From Microbacterium sp. USTB-Y (lineage in GTDB: Bacteria; Actinomycetota; Actinomycetes; Actinomycetales; Microbacteriaceae), in the NCBI RefSeq assembly GCF_023703415.1, contig NZ_JAGMTU010000001.1, positions 372,001 to 436,000 of the forward strand: 64,000 bases of DNA. Direction: 5' to 3'. Positions within the stretch are counted from its first letter, which is position 1. Each line of letters begins with the position of its first letter. The position numbers and the translations under genes were made by a program. Below, piece after piece: positions 37,558 to 46,321 of this stretch. Under the pieces are notes generated by a model. That model did not search any database. It saw only the letters and a list, made by a program, of their open reading frames with translations, and had not been told where the DNA came from.

Positions 37558-38543
37558 CCCTGCTCGTCGAGCAGGATCCGCACGCTCGGGCCGTCGCCGA
37601 GACGCGCGAGGATCGAGACGATCCCGCCCGGACGCTCTCCGCGCGCCTGGATCGTGATCCCGGCGGACGCCTCGACGACATCGATGATGGCATCGGCCAG
37701 TGCATCCGGCATGGGGCGACCGCCCGCCCCCTCGGCGCCCAGCAGCACGACGTGCGCGCCCCGCGCCCGCGCGCCGGCGATGGCGCGCTCCAGCCGCGGG
37801 TGGGCCAGGTCGGCGGCCCGGATGCGATCCCTGATCGCGCCCTCCACGACCGTGAGCTCGCGCAGGAACTCAGCCTCGATCGTCCGGCCGGCGATGAGAT
37901 CGGAGAGTGGCGGCCCCGCGAGCCGCAGGATGCCCGCGACCTCGCTGCGCGACGCGGACGCGACCGCCTCGGCCGCCCGCGCCTCGCGCTGCTCCCGTTC
38001 CGCCCGCACCGCCGCCGCGCGCTCCCGGCGCACCGCGACAGCGAGCACGCCCGCCCACAGCGCGCCGATGAGCGCCGCGCTCATCCCGGGGGCGACCAGT
38101 TCGACGAGGTCCTCCGGACGCTGGCCGGTGGCGGTGCCCCAGACGACGACGAAGGCGAGGACGCCGACGGCGCCCGCCACGCCGGCGAACGTGTTGCGGC
38201 GGATGATGAGCAGCGCCGCCAGGTAGGAGTTGGCGCTGAACAGCCAGATCTCGCTCGCCCCCCGGTCCGTGACGCCGAGGAAGGCGAGCACGGACAGCGC
38301 GACGAACAGCACGCCGCCCAGCACCATCAGCGCCGCGCCCCGCGACAGCGGCCCGGGTCGGCGCGAGGTCACCAGGATCGCGCCCAGCAGCGGGAGCGCA
38401 TAGCTGAGCACGCCGATCGCCCCGCCGAGCACCGAGAACCGTCCCGCCAGCAGCGCCTGGACGAGTCCTGTCGCCCAGACCAGGACCAGGGCGACCCGCG
38501 CCGTCCGCGTGGAGAGCCCCAGAGCCGCCGACCCCGGGCTCAC
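37524..38543 (-). CDS. Membrane sensor-like protein lacking kinase motifs
   Basis: A 339-residue protein. The N-terminal half (about 10-160) has five or six hydrophobic helices; a coiled region follows (RREREAAAVRAEREQ-like, near 170-195) and a C-terminal part (about 195-335) that has the size and strand pattern of a histidine-kinase core. However I see no phosphoacceptor histidine and no N-box or glycine lid; one helical stretch reads SRSEVAGILRLAGPPLSD where the H-box would be. It looks like a kinase-dead partner of the gene upstream. The GTG at 38543 overlaps the kinase stop (GTGA); a GTG three codons earlier is possible. The end overlaps the SLC13 gene. Function inferred only. Confidence 0.65.
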   Translation of the reverse strand: MSPGSAALGLSTRTARVALVLVWATGLVQALLAGRFSVLGGAIGVLSYALPLLGAILVTSRRPGPLSRGAALMVLGGVLFVALSVLAFLGVTDRGASEIWLFSANSYLAALLIIRRNTFAGVAGAVGVLAFVVVWGTATGQRPEDLVELVAPGMSAALIGALWAGVLAVAVRRERAAAVRAEREQREARAAEAVASASRSEVAGILRLAGPPLSDLIAGRTIEAEFLRELTVVEGAIRDRIRAADLAHPRLERAIAGARARGAHVVLLGAEGAGGRPMPDALADAIIDVVEASAGITIQARGERPGGIVSILARLGDGPSVRILLDEQGQRVNGQIIGT

Positions 38544-39808
38544 CTCCGCCACCCCAGCTCCACGACGGTTCCTGCGGCGTCGGCGCGCACCGAGGCGCTC
38601 CCCCCGGGAAGCGCCCGCATCCGGCCGAGGATGCTCTCGCGCACCCCGAGCCGCTCCTCGGGGATCGCGCCCTCGTCGAACCCGGGCCCGTCGTCGGCGA
38701 TCGTCAGGCGCAGCCTCGCGGCGTCGAGCCGGCCGCGCACGCGCAGCCGCGACCCCGGGGCGTGCACCACGCTGTTGCGCAGAGCCTCCGACATCGCGGA
38801 GGCGGCCGCGTCGAGCATCGCACCCGGCACCGCCTCGGCCTCCGCGCCGCGCACGGCGCCGATCCGCACCTCGGCCCCCGGAGCGCAGCGCCGGGCCGCC
38901 GCCGCGAGGCGCTCGACCGCCTCGTGCACCGCGATCTCGGCCGATGCTCCGGGTCCCGCGGCGGCCCGCTCCAGCGCCTGCAGCGCCGTGCGTGCGGCGA
39001 CGCGCAGCTCCGGCACGGGCTCGCCCGGCAGCCGGGTCGCCGCGATCAGCGTGGACAGCACCTCGTCGTGCACGATCCGCGCCAGCACCTGCTGCCGTTC
39101 CGCCACGGACCGCGCCTGCGCCCGCCGTTCGGAGATGCGCCGGTTGCGCTCGGCCACGCGCTCCCGCTCGAGGAGTCCGGCGCGGATGCCGTAGATGATC
39201 GCGACGAACGCGCCGTTGCCGAGGTGCACCGGCGCCTGCAGCATCGCCTCGTGCGGGATCCGCCCGAGGAACACCGCGCCGGACAGCACCGGCAGCAGGG
39301 GGCTCAGCACGATGTAGCCGAGCACGACCGGCCATCGAGCGAGCAGCGCGACGAAGCACATCATGATCGGCTCGAGCGCCCACACCCAGGGGCGAAGGGT
39401 GTCGGGATCGCCGCCCGTGTACCCCGCGAACACCGTCGCCTGGGCGGCCACGGTCGCCACGACGGCCGAGATCCACAGCACGCGCAGCCACGGGTTCGGC
39501 AGGATCCGGCCCGTCACCACGAGCACCAGCAGGATCCCGACGGTCCCGAAGGCCAGCGCCGCCCACCAGGGCGCGAACTGGGCCGGCGTCAGCCGCACCC
39601 GGGATCCCGCGGCGAGCACGATCACCACCCCGCAGAGCGCGAGGACCCACCCCAGCAGCCGGTCGATGTGCGCGACGCGCCCGTCTGAGACGGCGGTGTC
39701 GGGATCGGTGCTGCTCCCCGGAGAGCCGGAACCGGCGGAGCGGGTTCCTCCGAGACGCCGATCGGCGGATCTGCTCCCCATGCCGACGGCAGACGGCGGG
39801 ACGGTCAC
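38540..39808 (-). CDS. Sensor histidine kinase, membrane type
   Basis: A 422-residue kinase. The first 45 residues are disordered (Ser/Gly/Pro-rich). Six hydrophobic segments lie at about 50-200. The dimer box is LARIVHDEVLSTLIAA, with the His of HDEV as phosphoacceptor; the ATPase part has the N-box SEALRNSVVHA and the G1 box ADDGPGFDEG. It is coupled at both ends: its GTG overlaps the regulator's stop (GTGA) and its stop overlaps the next gene's GTG. An ATG nine codons in is an alternative start. Partner: the LuxR-type regulator upstream. Confidence 0.85.
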   Translation of the reverse strand: MTVPPSAVGMGSRSADRRLGGTRSAGSGSPGSSTDPDTAVSDGRVAHIDRLLGWVLALCGVVIVLAAGSRVRLTPAQFAPWWAALAFGTVGILLVLVVTGRILPNPWLRVLWISAVVATVAAQATVFAGYTGGDPDTLRPWVWALEPIMMCFVALLARWPVVLGYIVLSPLLPVLSGAVFLGRIPHEAMLQAPVHLGNGAFVAIIYGIRAGLLERERVAERNRRISERRAQARSVAERQQVLARIVHDEVLSTLIAATRLPGEPVPELRVAARTALQALERAAAGPGASAEIAVHEAVERLAAAARRCAPGAEVRIGAVRGAEAEAVPGAMLDAAASAMSEALRNSVVHAPGSRLRVRGRLDAARLRLTIADDGPGFDEGAIPEERLGVRESILGRMRALPGGSASVRADAAGTVVELGWRR

Positions 39809-40437
39809 CGCGCCTCGACCAGTCCGTCCTCGACGGCGCGGCGGAACAGGTCGACCTTGGTGGGCGCCTGCCGGTCGACCGCGAGGTATTTCTTGCGGAT
39901 GTTGCTGATGTGCTCCGTCACGGTCTCGCGCGACAGGAACAGCATCTCGGCGACCTGATCGGCGGTCGCGCCCGACGCGTACAGCGCCAGGACCTCCGCC
40001 TCGCGGGCGGTGAGCCGCGCATCCACCAGGAGCCGGTCGCCTTCGAGCGCGGCCGCCCAGTCCGCACCGACGACCACCTCGCCGCGGAAGGCCGCCCTGA
40101 TGCCGTCGACGATCGCCTTCACCGGCTCCGTCTTGCGGATCATCCCCACCGCGCCGGCCTGCGCGGCCTCGCGCACCAGCTGCGGCCGATCGCCGGACGT
40201 GTAGGCGAGGACCCTCGCGCCCGCCTCCGTGAGCCGGCGGGTGTTGGCGGCCGGCGTGGAGCCGTCGCCGAGCGCGAGATCGAGCAGCACCACCTGCAGG
40301 TTCTGCGACTGCGCGAGCACCTCCCGCGCCGACCCGGCTGCGGCGACGACCCTCATCCCGGACTGGGCGTTCACGATCGCGACCGTGCCCAGCATCATCG
40401 CCGGGTGGTCCTCGACGATCCCGATCCGTATGGTCAC
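39805..40437 (-). CDS. Response regulator, LuxR type
   Basis: A 210-residue regulator. The receiver has the acidic pair ED at 9-10, a phosphoacceptor Asp in VVLLDLALGDG and a Lys in MIRKTEP. The DNA-binding domain contains LTAREAEVLALYASGATADQ and VTEHISNIRKKY, the LuxR pattern. It heads a three-gene operon with a kinase and a kinase-dead relative, all with GTGA overlaps. The start GTG at 40437 has GGAGG 14 bases upstream, farther than usual. A TATGCT box lies about 35 bases further up. Confidence 0.9.
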   Translation of the reverse strand: MTIRIGIVEDHPAMMLGTVAIVNAQSGMRVVAAAGSAREVLAQSQNLQVVLLDLALGDGSTPAANTRRLTEAGARVLAYTSGDRPQLVREAAQAGAVGMIRKTEPVKAIVDGIRAAFRGEVVVGADWAAALEGDRLLVDARLTAREAEVLALYASGATADQVAEMLFLSRETVTEHISNIRKKYLAVDRQAPTKVDLFRRAVEDGLVEAR

Positions 40438-40528
40438 CGCTGCGCCGCCGTCCTCCGAGGTTGTGTCACAGCATATCGACGGCGAGAACGCCGGCGCGCG
40501 GGGATCCTGGGCCCGACCGGCCGGCGGT

Positions 40529-41746
40529 TCACGACCCGGCGGTCCCCGACACGGCCGCGAGCGCGAGCGTCGCCGCGATCACCGTGGCCGTCGCGCCGCC
40601 GAGGCCCCACAGGGCGAAGCGGCCCCAGGGCACCGACAGTCCGAGCGCGGTGATCCGATGGTGCCAGAGCAGGATGGCGAGCGAGGCCCAGGGGGTCACC
40701 AGCGGGCCGAGGTTGACGCCGATGAGCAGCGCCATGAGCGCGACGGGGTCGTGCGAGGCGATCGGCTCCAGCACGAGATAGGCGGGAAGGTTGTCGATGC
40801 CGTTCGCGGCGAGGGCGCCGAGGCCCGCCATGCGCAGCAGCTCGAGCGGTCCGTGCCCGGTCGCGGCGAGCGGCGAGAGCAGCGCCGCCAGGCCGCGGAC
40901 GTGCGCGGCCTCGACGATCACGAAGAGCGCGGCGGCGAGGCCGAGCGCCTGCCACGGCACCAGCGAGAGACGCAGCGCCCTGCGCCGGCGGAACGCGAAC
41001 AGGACGACGAGGATGAGCGCCGCCGCCGTCGCGGGGATCCAGACGTCGCGCACGAGCGCGAGCAGCGGCAGCAGCGCGACGAGCACGGCGGCCGATGCCA
41101 GGAGCAGCACGCGGTCCGCCGGCTGCGCCTGCGGCGGAGCCGGGTACGTGCCGAACAGCGCGCGCCGGTTCGCGACGGTGAGGATCACGACGGGCACGAG
41201 CACCCCCGCGAGCGCCGGCGCCCAGCTCAGCGCCAGGAAGGCGGCCGGATCCGATCCGATCGTCGGCGCCGCGAGCAGGTTCGTCAGGTTCGAGACGGGC
41301 AGCAGCAGCGACGCCGTGTTCGCGAGCCACACGGTGGCCAGCGCGAAGGGCAGGGGCGAGACGCCGACGCCCTGCGCGAGCAGCACCACGACCGGTGTGA
41401 CGATCACGGCGGTCGTGTCCAGCGACAGGAAGATCGTGCTGACCACCGCGAGGAGGATCACCGCGGCCCAGAGCGCGATCACCCGGCCGCGTCCCCATCG
41501 GGCGAGGTGCTGCGCGACGACGTCGAACACCGCGGCGTGGCGCGCGAGCTCTGCGACGATCGTGATCGCGATCACGAAGCCGAGCACCGGTGCCGTGCGG
41601 GCGCCCAGCGCCTCGGCGTCCGCGACGGGCAGGACCCCGGTCGCCACGATGGCCGCGGCGAGGATCACCAGGGCGACGACCGCCACGGCGCCGGGTCGCA
41701 GGCGGGCCCGTCGCGCGGTCACCGTCGTCTCCGCCCCGGCGGGCAC
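40529..41746 (-). CDS. ArsB/NhaD-type anion permease
   Basis: A 405-residue membrane protein of the ion-transporter superfamily. About 11 helices; conserved segments are SLDTTAVIVTPVVVLLA, WLANTASLLLPVSNLTNLL and GIDNLPAYLVLEPIA, which align with ArsB/ArsP-like arsenite pumps and related permeases. No arsR, arsC or arsenic cluster is near, so arsenite export is not established; other anions are possible. There is no matching regulator adjacent. It lies downstream of ccsB on the same strand, 88 bases past ccsB's stop. Confidence 0.8.
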   Translation of the reverse strand: MPAGAETTVTARRARLRPGAVAVVALVILAAAIVATGVLPVADAEALGARTAPVLGFVIAITIVAELARHAAVFDVVAQHLARWGRGRVIALWAAVILLAVVSTIFLSLDTTAVIVTPVVVLLAQGVGVSPLPFALATVWLANTASLLLPVSNLTNLLAAPTIGSDPAAFLALSWAPALAGVLVPVVILTVANRRALFGTYPAPPQAQPADRVLLLASAAVLVALLPLLALVRDVWIPATAAALILVVLFAFRRRRALRLSLVPWQALGLAAALFVIVEAAHVRGLAALLSPLAATGHGPLELLRMAGLGALAANGIDNLPAYLVLEPIASHDPVALMALLIGVNLGPLVTPWASLAILLWHHRITALGLSVPWGRFALWGLGGATATVIAATLALAAVSGTAGS

Positions 41747-41834
41747 GCCCGCCGACCGCGGTGCGGATCCGCGGCGGGGGCCGGGCGAAGGACGAGGACG
41801 ACCATCACGGGGTTCGCGGGCCCGACCGGGCGGC

Positions 41835-42842
41835 TCAGCTCAGGCCCGAGTAGACGTGCAGCCCCTTGAAGAACAGGTTCACGATGGTGAAGTTGAACAG
41901 CACCGCCGCGAAGCCGACGATCGAGAGCCACGCCGAACGGGAGCCGCGCCAGCCGCGCGTCGCGCGCGCGTGAATGTATCCGGCGTACAGCACCCAGATG
42001 ATGAAGGTCCAGGTCTCCTTGGTGTCGAAGCCCCAGTAGCGGCCCCAGGCGTCGTTGGCCCAGATCGATCCGGCGATCAGCGTGAAGGTCCACAGGATGA
42101 AGCCGACGGTCGCGAAGCGGTAGGCGAGGCTCTCCAGCCGATCGGCCGTCGGCAGCGTCGCCAGGAAGCGCGGGCCTGGCTTCGCGACCTCGGCGAGGAT
42201 GCGCGACTCGCGACGCGCCTGCATGAGCTGGAACACGCTGAGCGCGAAGGCCAGCGCGAAGAACGCCGTGCCGAGCGAGGCGACGAAGACGTGGATGACG
42301 AGCCAGACGCTCTTCAGCGGATCCGCCAGCGGCACGACCTGCGTGTAGAAGCCCGTCGCGGCGCCGCCCAGCAGCACCACGACGAGGCCGACGATGAACG
42401 TGCCCAGGTACTTCAGGTCGAACCAGATGTTCACGGCGATGTAGACCGCGATGATCAGGAGCGTGCCCGTCATCGCGAACTCGTACATGTTCGACCACGG
42501 CACCCGGCCGGCGGCGATGCCGCGCAGCACGACGCCGGCGAGGTGGAAGAGGAAGCCCAGCGTGGTGAGGGCGGTGCCGATGCGCGCCATCACGAAACGC
42601 GTCGGGGCGGTGCCGCCGTCGCCGGCGGACCCCGTCGGAGACGCCGCGGCGCCTGCCTTCCCCGCGCCGCCGGCGGGTCCCCCCACAGACGCCCCGACGA
42701 GCTCGCGCTCCGGCGCCACGGCCTTCGCGTCGGCCGCGACCTGCGAGCGCCGGGCCAGGTCGAACGCGTACGCGATGAAGGCGGCGGCGTAGATCGCGAC
42801 GGCGGTCCAGATCGTCAGGATCGACATCGAGTCGAAGTTCAT
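41835..42842 (-). CDS. ccsB: Cytochrome c biogenesis protein CcsB/CcsA-like (heme handling)
   Basis: A 335-residue membrane protein of the System II cytochrome c synthase. It contains the WWD-type heme-binding segment WANDAWGRYWGFDTKETW, where the usual WDPKE is FDTKE, and conserved histidines in the helices (FLFHLAG, VIHVFVAS and GLHVYSG). A Gly/Ala/Pro loop at about 45-85 is specific to this group. It moves heme outward and acts with ResB to attach it to apocytochromes. Leaderless: TAGGCT lies seven bases before the ATG. It follows resB by 19 bases. Confidence 0.92.
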   Translation of the reverse strand: MNFDSMSILTIWTAVAIYAAAFIAYAFDLARRSQVAADAKAVAPERELVGASVGGPAGGAGKAGAAASPTGSAGDGGTAPTRFVMARIGTALTTLGFLFHLAGVVLRGIAAGRVPWSNMYEFAMTGTLLIIAVYIAVNIWFDLKYLGTFIVGLVVVLLGGAATGFYTQVVPLADPLKSVWLVIHVFVASLGTAFFALAFALSVFQLMQARRESRILAEVAKPGPRFLATLPTADRLESLAYRFATVGFILWTFTLIAGSIWANDAWGRYWGFDTKETWTFIIWVLYAGYIHARATRGWRGSRSAWLSIVGFAAVLFNFTIVNLFFKGLHVYSGLS

Positions 42843-42848
42843 GGTGTC

Positions 42849-42854
42849 AGCCTA
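42849..42854 (-). promoter_or_regulatory. -10 box of a leaderless promoter (ccsB)
   Basis: TAGGCT on the minus strand, six bases, ATG at 42842. It sits in the 19-base gap after resB, so ccsB may have its own promoter inside the operon. Confidence 0.5.
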
Positions 42855-42861
42855 CTTTCCA

Positions 42862-44766
42862 CTACCGGTCGCCGAGCTGGTCGGAGCGTCCGCTGTCATC
42901 GGGCTCGGAAGCGGTCGCCGAGTCCGTCCCGTCGTCGACCGCCGGGCTCGCCGCGGTCGTCCCCGCGGCGTCGAGCAGGCGCGCGTGCCCGTCGCGGAGG
43001 TCTTCCACGGCGGCAGCCAGGGTCGGATCCTCCCCCCGGGCGAGGCCGGCGTACTCCAGGCGCACGGCGCCGTCGACGACCACGGCCTTGACCCACATCC
43101 GGCGGCGCGGCACGAACAGCGCCAGCACCAGGCCGAGCACGGCGAGCGCCGCGAAGCCGAGCACCCACTGCTCGGACGGGTCGTGATGGATCTGCAGCGA
43201 GACGTAGCGCTTGACCGACTGCGCGTAGTCCTTCGCCCCCTGCGGCGCCTCGTTCTCGAAGGTGATCGTGCCCATGCCGTTCGGCAGGTCGGTGGTCTCC
43301 CCCGGGCCCAGCTCGATCGACTTCACGCCGGTCTTGCCGCCGGTGAGCTGGGTCATCCCCGCGGTGTCGAGCACGTAGACCGAGCGCGGGGTGCCGTCGT
43401 CGATGCCGAGGTCCCCCGCGAACACGTTGAGGGTCAGGGTGGGGTTCACGAGCGCCGGGTACACCGAGGTGAGCGCGCCGCTGGCCAGCTGCGCGGAGGT
43501 CGGGTAGAAGAAGCCCTGCAGTCCGAGCTGCTCCGGCAGGCCGTCGGTGACCTTGACGATCCCGATCGACATCATCGTGCTGTTGTTCTGCGGCAGGAAG
43601 GGGACCGAGTCGTGGTAGACGACCTCGCCCTTCGCGTTCTTGACGGTGATCGTGGGGGCGTAGCCGTTGCCGAGCAGGTAGACGCGGTCTCCCGCGATGC
43701 CGAGCGGATGGTTCACCTGCACCGCGGCCTTGTGCGAGGACTGCCCCGGCTCCGACACGGTGACGTTCGCGGAGAAGTCGCCGGCCTGCCCCGAGGAGGG
43801 CTTGCCCTGCTCGAAGGGCTGGTAGGTGACGTCGAACGAGTCGAGCCGCATCCGGTAGGGCGCGAGCGCGTCGTCGGAGACGAACCGGCCGCGGTTCATG
43901 GACGAGTAGTCGAGCAGCGTGTTCACGAAGCTCGTGCCCTGCACGACCACGCGCTGACCGGTGTAGGCGAAGCTGCCGCCCACGCCGACCGAGACCAGCA
44001 CGCCGACGAGGGCGAGGTGGAAGAGCAGGTTGCCGGTCTCACGGGCGTAGCCGCGCTCGGCCGACACCGAGAACCCGCGTGCGTCGTCGTACCGCTGCAC
44101 GCGGTAGCGCAGTGCGCGCAGCTGCTTCTCCGCGATCGTGATCGCCTCGGCCGCGGCGGCCTTCGCGTCGGTCCCGCCGACGGTGCGGGTCGCCTCGCGG
44201 TGGTCGTCCAGTCGCGACAGGCGTGCGGGCGTGCGGGGAGGGCGGGAGCGGAGCGCCTTCAGGTGGTGATTGATCCGCGGGATCACGCACCCGACCAGGG
44301 AGAGGAACAGCAGCAGGTAGATCGCCGAGAACCACGCCGACAGATAGACGTCGAACAGCTGCATCGAGTCCATGATCGGGAACAGATCCGGATGGTCGAC
44401 CTTGTACTGCGTGACGCCGTTCGGATCCGCCATCCGCTGCGGGAAGATCGAGCCCGGGATCGCGGCGATGGCGAGGATGAGCAGCAGCACGAGCGCGGTG
44501 CGCATGCTCGTCAGCTGCCGCCAGCCCCAGCGCAGCCAGCCCACGACGCTCAGTCGCGGCGACTCGACGCCGTCCCCGCCGGCGTCTCCGGATCCGTCGA
44601 TGTGGTCGCTGGGGCGCAGCGGATCGGTCGATCCGCCGGCGCCGGACTGCTTCTTCTTCGGGTTCTTCACTCTCGGTCCCTGAGGCTCGCGGAGGGGCAC
44701 GGTCTCGGATTCCTCCGCCGTTGCGGGGGCATCGGAGGCGGTCAGGTCAGAGCGGGAGTTCGACAC
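42862..44766 (-). CDS. resB: Cytochrome c biogenesis protein ResB
   Basis: A 634-residue membrane protein, the other half of the System II synthase. A charged N-terminal tail (1-75) precedes two helices (about 85-110 and 145-165), a soluble loop, one helix near 250-270, a large extracytoplasmic domain (about 275-540) and the last helix (about 545-565). Conserved features include SMRTALVLLLILAIAAIPGS and the family's central GDFSANV region. It delivers apocytochrome to CcsB. Its GTG start lies 20 bases inside the ccdA 3' end, so it is translationally linked to ccdA. Confidence 0.92.
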   Translation of the reverse strand: MSNSRSDLTASDAPATAEESETVPLREPQGPRVKNPKKKQSGAGGSTDPLRPSDHIDGSGDAGGDGVESPRLSVVGWLRWGWRQLTSMRTALVLLLILAIAAIPGSIFPQRMADPNGVTQYKVDHPDLFPIMDSMQLFDVYLSAWFSAIYLLLFLSLVGCVIPRINHHLKALRSRPPRTPARLSRLDDHREATRTVGGTDAKAAAAEAITIAEKQLRALRYRVQRYDDARGFSVSAERGYARETGNLLFHLALVGVLVSVGVGGSFAYTGQRVVVQGTSFVNTLLDYSSMNRGRFVSDDALAPYRMRLDSFDVTYQPFEQGKPSSGQAGDFSANVTVSEPGQSSHKAAVQVNHPLGIAGDRVYLLGNGYAPTITVKNAKGEVVYHDSVPFLPQNNSTMMSIGIVKVTDGLPEQLGLQGFFYPTSAQLASGALTSVYPALVNPTLTLNVFAGDLGIDDGTPRSVYVLDTAGMTQLTGGKTGVKSIELGPGETTDLPNGMGTITFENEAPQGAKDYAQSVKRYVSLQIHHDPSEQWVLGFAALAVLGLVLALFVPRRRMWVKAVVVDGAVRLEYAGLARGEDPTLAAAVEDLRDGHARLLDAAGTTAASPAVDDGTDSATASEPDDSGRSDQLGDR

Positions 44767-45508
44767 TGCCGATCACCGCCCCGATGCTCGACATGATCGC
44801 CTTCCAGACGCCGGTCACCATGAGCAGGCCCAGCACGATCAGCAGCGCGCCGCCGACGACGTTGACCGCGCGCACGTGCCGGCGCAGGAACGACAGCGAC
44901 CGCGTCGCCCATCCGAATCCGAGGGCGACGAGCAGGAACGGGATCCCGAGGCCGAGCGAGTAGGCGACTCCGAGCAGGGCGGCCCGGCCCGTGCCTCCCA
45001 CGCTCCAGGAGAGCGCCACGATCGCCGAGAGGGTCGGGCCCATGCACGGGCTCCAGCCCAGGCCGAGCGCGATGCCGAGCAGCGGGGCGCCGATGAGCCC
45101 GGCGCGGCCGGAGACGTTCATCCGCATGGTGCGCTGGGCGAACCCGAAGAGGCCGATGAAGACGAGGCCCATCGCGATGATGACCGCGCCGAGGATCCGC
45201 GTGATGAGGTCGCCCCAGCGCAGGAAGAACATGCTCGCCGCACCGCCGACGACCGCGAACAGCACGAAGACGAGCGTGAAGCCGAGGATGAACAGCAGCA
45301 CCCCGAGGACCATCTGGCGCCGGGTGGGCGCCGCCGTCGTGCCGTCCTGCCGCGGGGCGGAACCGCCCACCGCTCCCCCGACGAAGCCGAGGTAGCCGGG
45401 CACGAGCGGCAGCACGCAGGGCGAGAGGAACGACAGGAGCCCCGCGAGCATGGCGACGGGCAGCGCCGCCCAGAGCGCACCGGTCCCGACGATGGCGTCG
45501 ATGTTCAC
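44747..45508 (-). CDS. ccdA: Thiol-disulfide exchange membrane protein CcdA
   Basis: A 253-residue, six-helix membrane protein that carries reducing power across the membrane. The paired cysteines are Cys31 (SPCVLPLVPGYL) and Cys155 (GWSPCMGPTL), the CcdA/DsbD-type thiols. It passes electrons from cytoplasmic thioredoxin to ResA, keeping apocytochrome cysteines reduced. It lies 24 bases downstream of resA and overlaps resB by 20 bases. Confidence 0.95.
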   Translation of the reverse strand: MNIDAIVGTGALWAALPVAMLAGLLSFLSPCVLPLVPGYLGFVGGAVGGSAPRQDGTTAAPTRRQMVLGVLLFILGFTLVFVLFAVVGGAASMFFLRWGDLITRILGAVIIAMGLVFIGLFGFAQRTMRMNVSGRAGLIGAPLLGIALGLGWSPCMGPTLSAIVALSWSVGGTGRAALLGVAYSLGLGIPFLLVALGFGWATRSLSFLRRHVRAVNVVGGALLIVLGLLMVTGVWKAIMSSIGAVIGSVELPL

Positions 45509-45532
45509 GACTGGGGGGTCGCTTCCCGGGCG

Positions 45533-46207
45533 TCACTTCTCATTCAGGGCGTCCTGCACGAGGGTCTCCAGGATCGACGCGGATCCGATCGGGCCGATCA
45601 CGCGTGCCGCGACGCGGCCCTGCTTGTCGAGGACGAGGGTCGTGGGCGTGGCCTGGATCGACGTGACCTCGGCGAAGGCGTACTTCGCGTCGCCGGTGTT
45701 GACGTCGATGATGCTCGGGTAGGTGACGCCGTACTTCTCGTTGAAGGACTGCGCCGTGCCGGGCTGGTCGTATGTGTTGACGCCGACGAACGAGACGCCC
45801 TTCCCGTCGAACTTCTGCCAGACGGACTCGAGGTCCTTGGCCTCGACCCGGCACGGTCCGCACGCGGCGTACCAGAAGTTGACGACCGCGACGTCGCCCG
45901 CGATGTCCGCGCTGCGGAACTTCTTGCCGTTCTCGAGGGTGCCCGCGAACGCGACCGGCTTGCTGCGGTCGGCCGGCTTGATCTCCTCGACGCGCATGCC
46001 GTCGGATCCGATGTAGCCCTTGTTGTCGCCGTTGCGGTACTGGTCGGCGACGGGATCGCTCGCGCAGCCGGCGAGACCGGCGACGAGGGCGGCGCCGAGC
46101 ACCAGGGCGCCCGCCGTCAGGACCCGCGGGCGCCGGATGCGACGGACGCAGGGGCGATCGGCGGCAGTCTCGAGGGGCGCGGACGGGCGCGACGAACTCA
46201 GAGGCAT
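45533..46207 (-). CDS. resA: Thioredoxin-like lipoprotein ResA/TlpA
   Basis: A 224-residue thioredoxin-fold protein anchored outside the membrane. After a charged N-terminus, a hydrophobic segment (about 29-47) ends in the lipobox LAGC (Cys48). The redox motif is CGPC (116-119, WYAACGPCR), and the cis-Pro loop IQATPTT is conserved. It reduces the CXXCH cysteines of cytochrome c. A TAAGAT box seven bases upstream of the ATG gives the operon a leaderless start. It heads the resA-ccdA-resB-ccsB group. Confidence 0.92.
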   Translation of the reverse strand: MPLSSSRPSAPLETAADRPCVRRIRRPRVLTAGALVLGAALVAGLAGCASDPVADQYRNGDNKGYIGSDGMRVEEIKPADRSKPVAFAGTLENGKKFRSADIAGDVAVVNFWYAACGPCRVEAKDLESVWQKFDGKGVSFVGVNTYDQPGTAQSFNEKYGVTYPSIIDVNTGDAKYAFAEVTSIQATPTTLVLDKQGRVAARVIGPIGSASILETLVQDALNEK

Positions 46208-46214
46208 GCTCGGA

Positions 46215-46220
46215 ATCTTA
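46215..46220 (-). promoter_or_regulatory. -10 box of a leaderless promoter (resA operon)
   Basis: TAAGAT on the minus strand, seven bases, ATG at 46207. Confidence 0.55.
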
Positions 46221-46321
46221 CGAAAGGACTCTATGCGCCTGGTGGGCGCGGGCTGGGGGCGCCGCCCGTCGCGGCGCGGTCGCCGGTGCGCGCAGGCCGC
46301 CTCCCGGGCTCCGCCCCGCGC

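Noticed and set aside
40529..41746. Arsenic resistance operon
   Set aside because: The permease resembles ArsB, but there is no arsR, arsC or arsA in the vicinity; I call it only an ArsB/NhaD-type permease.
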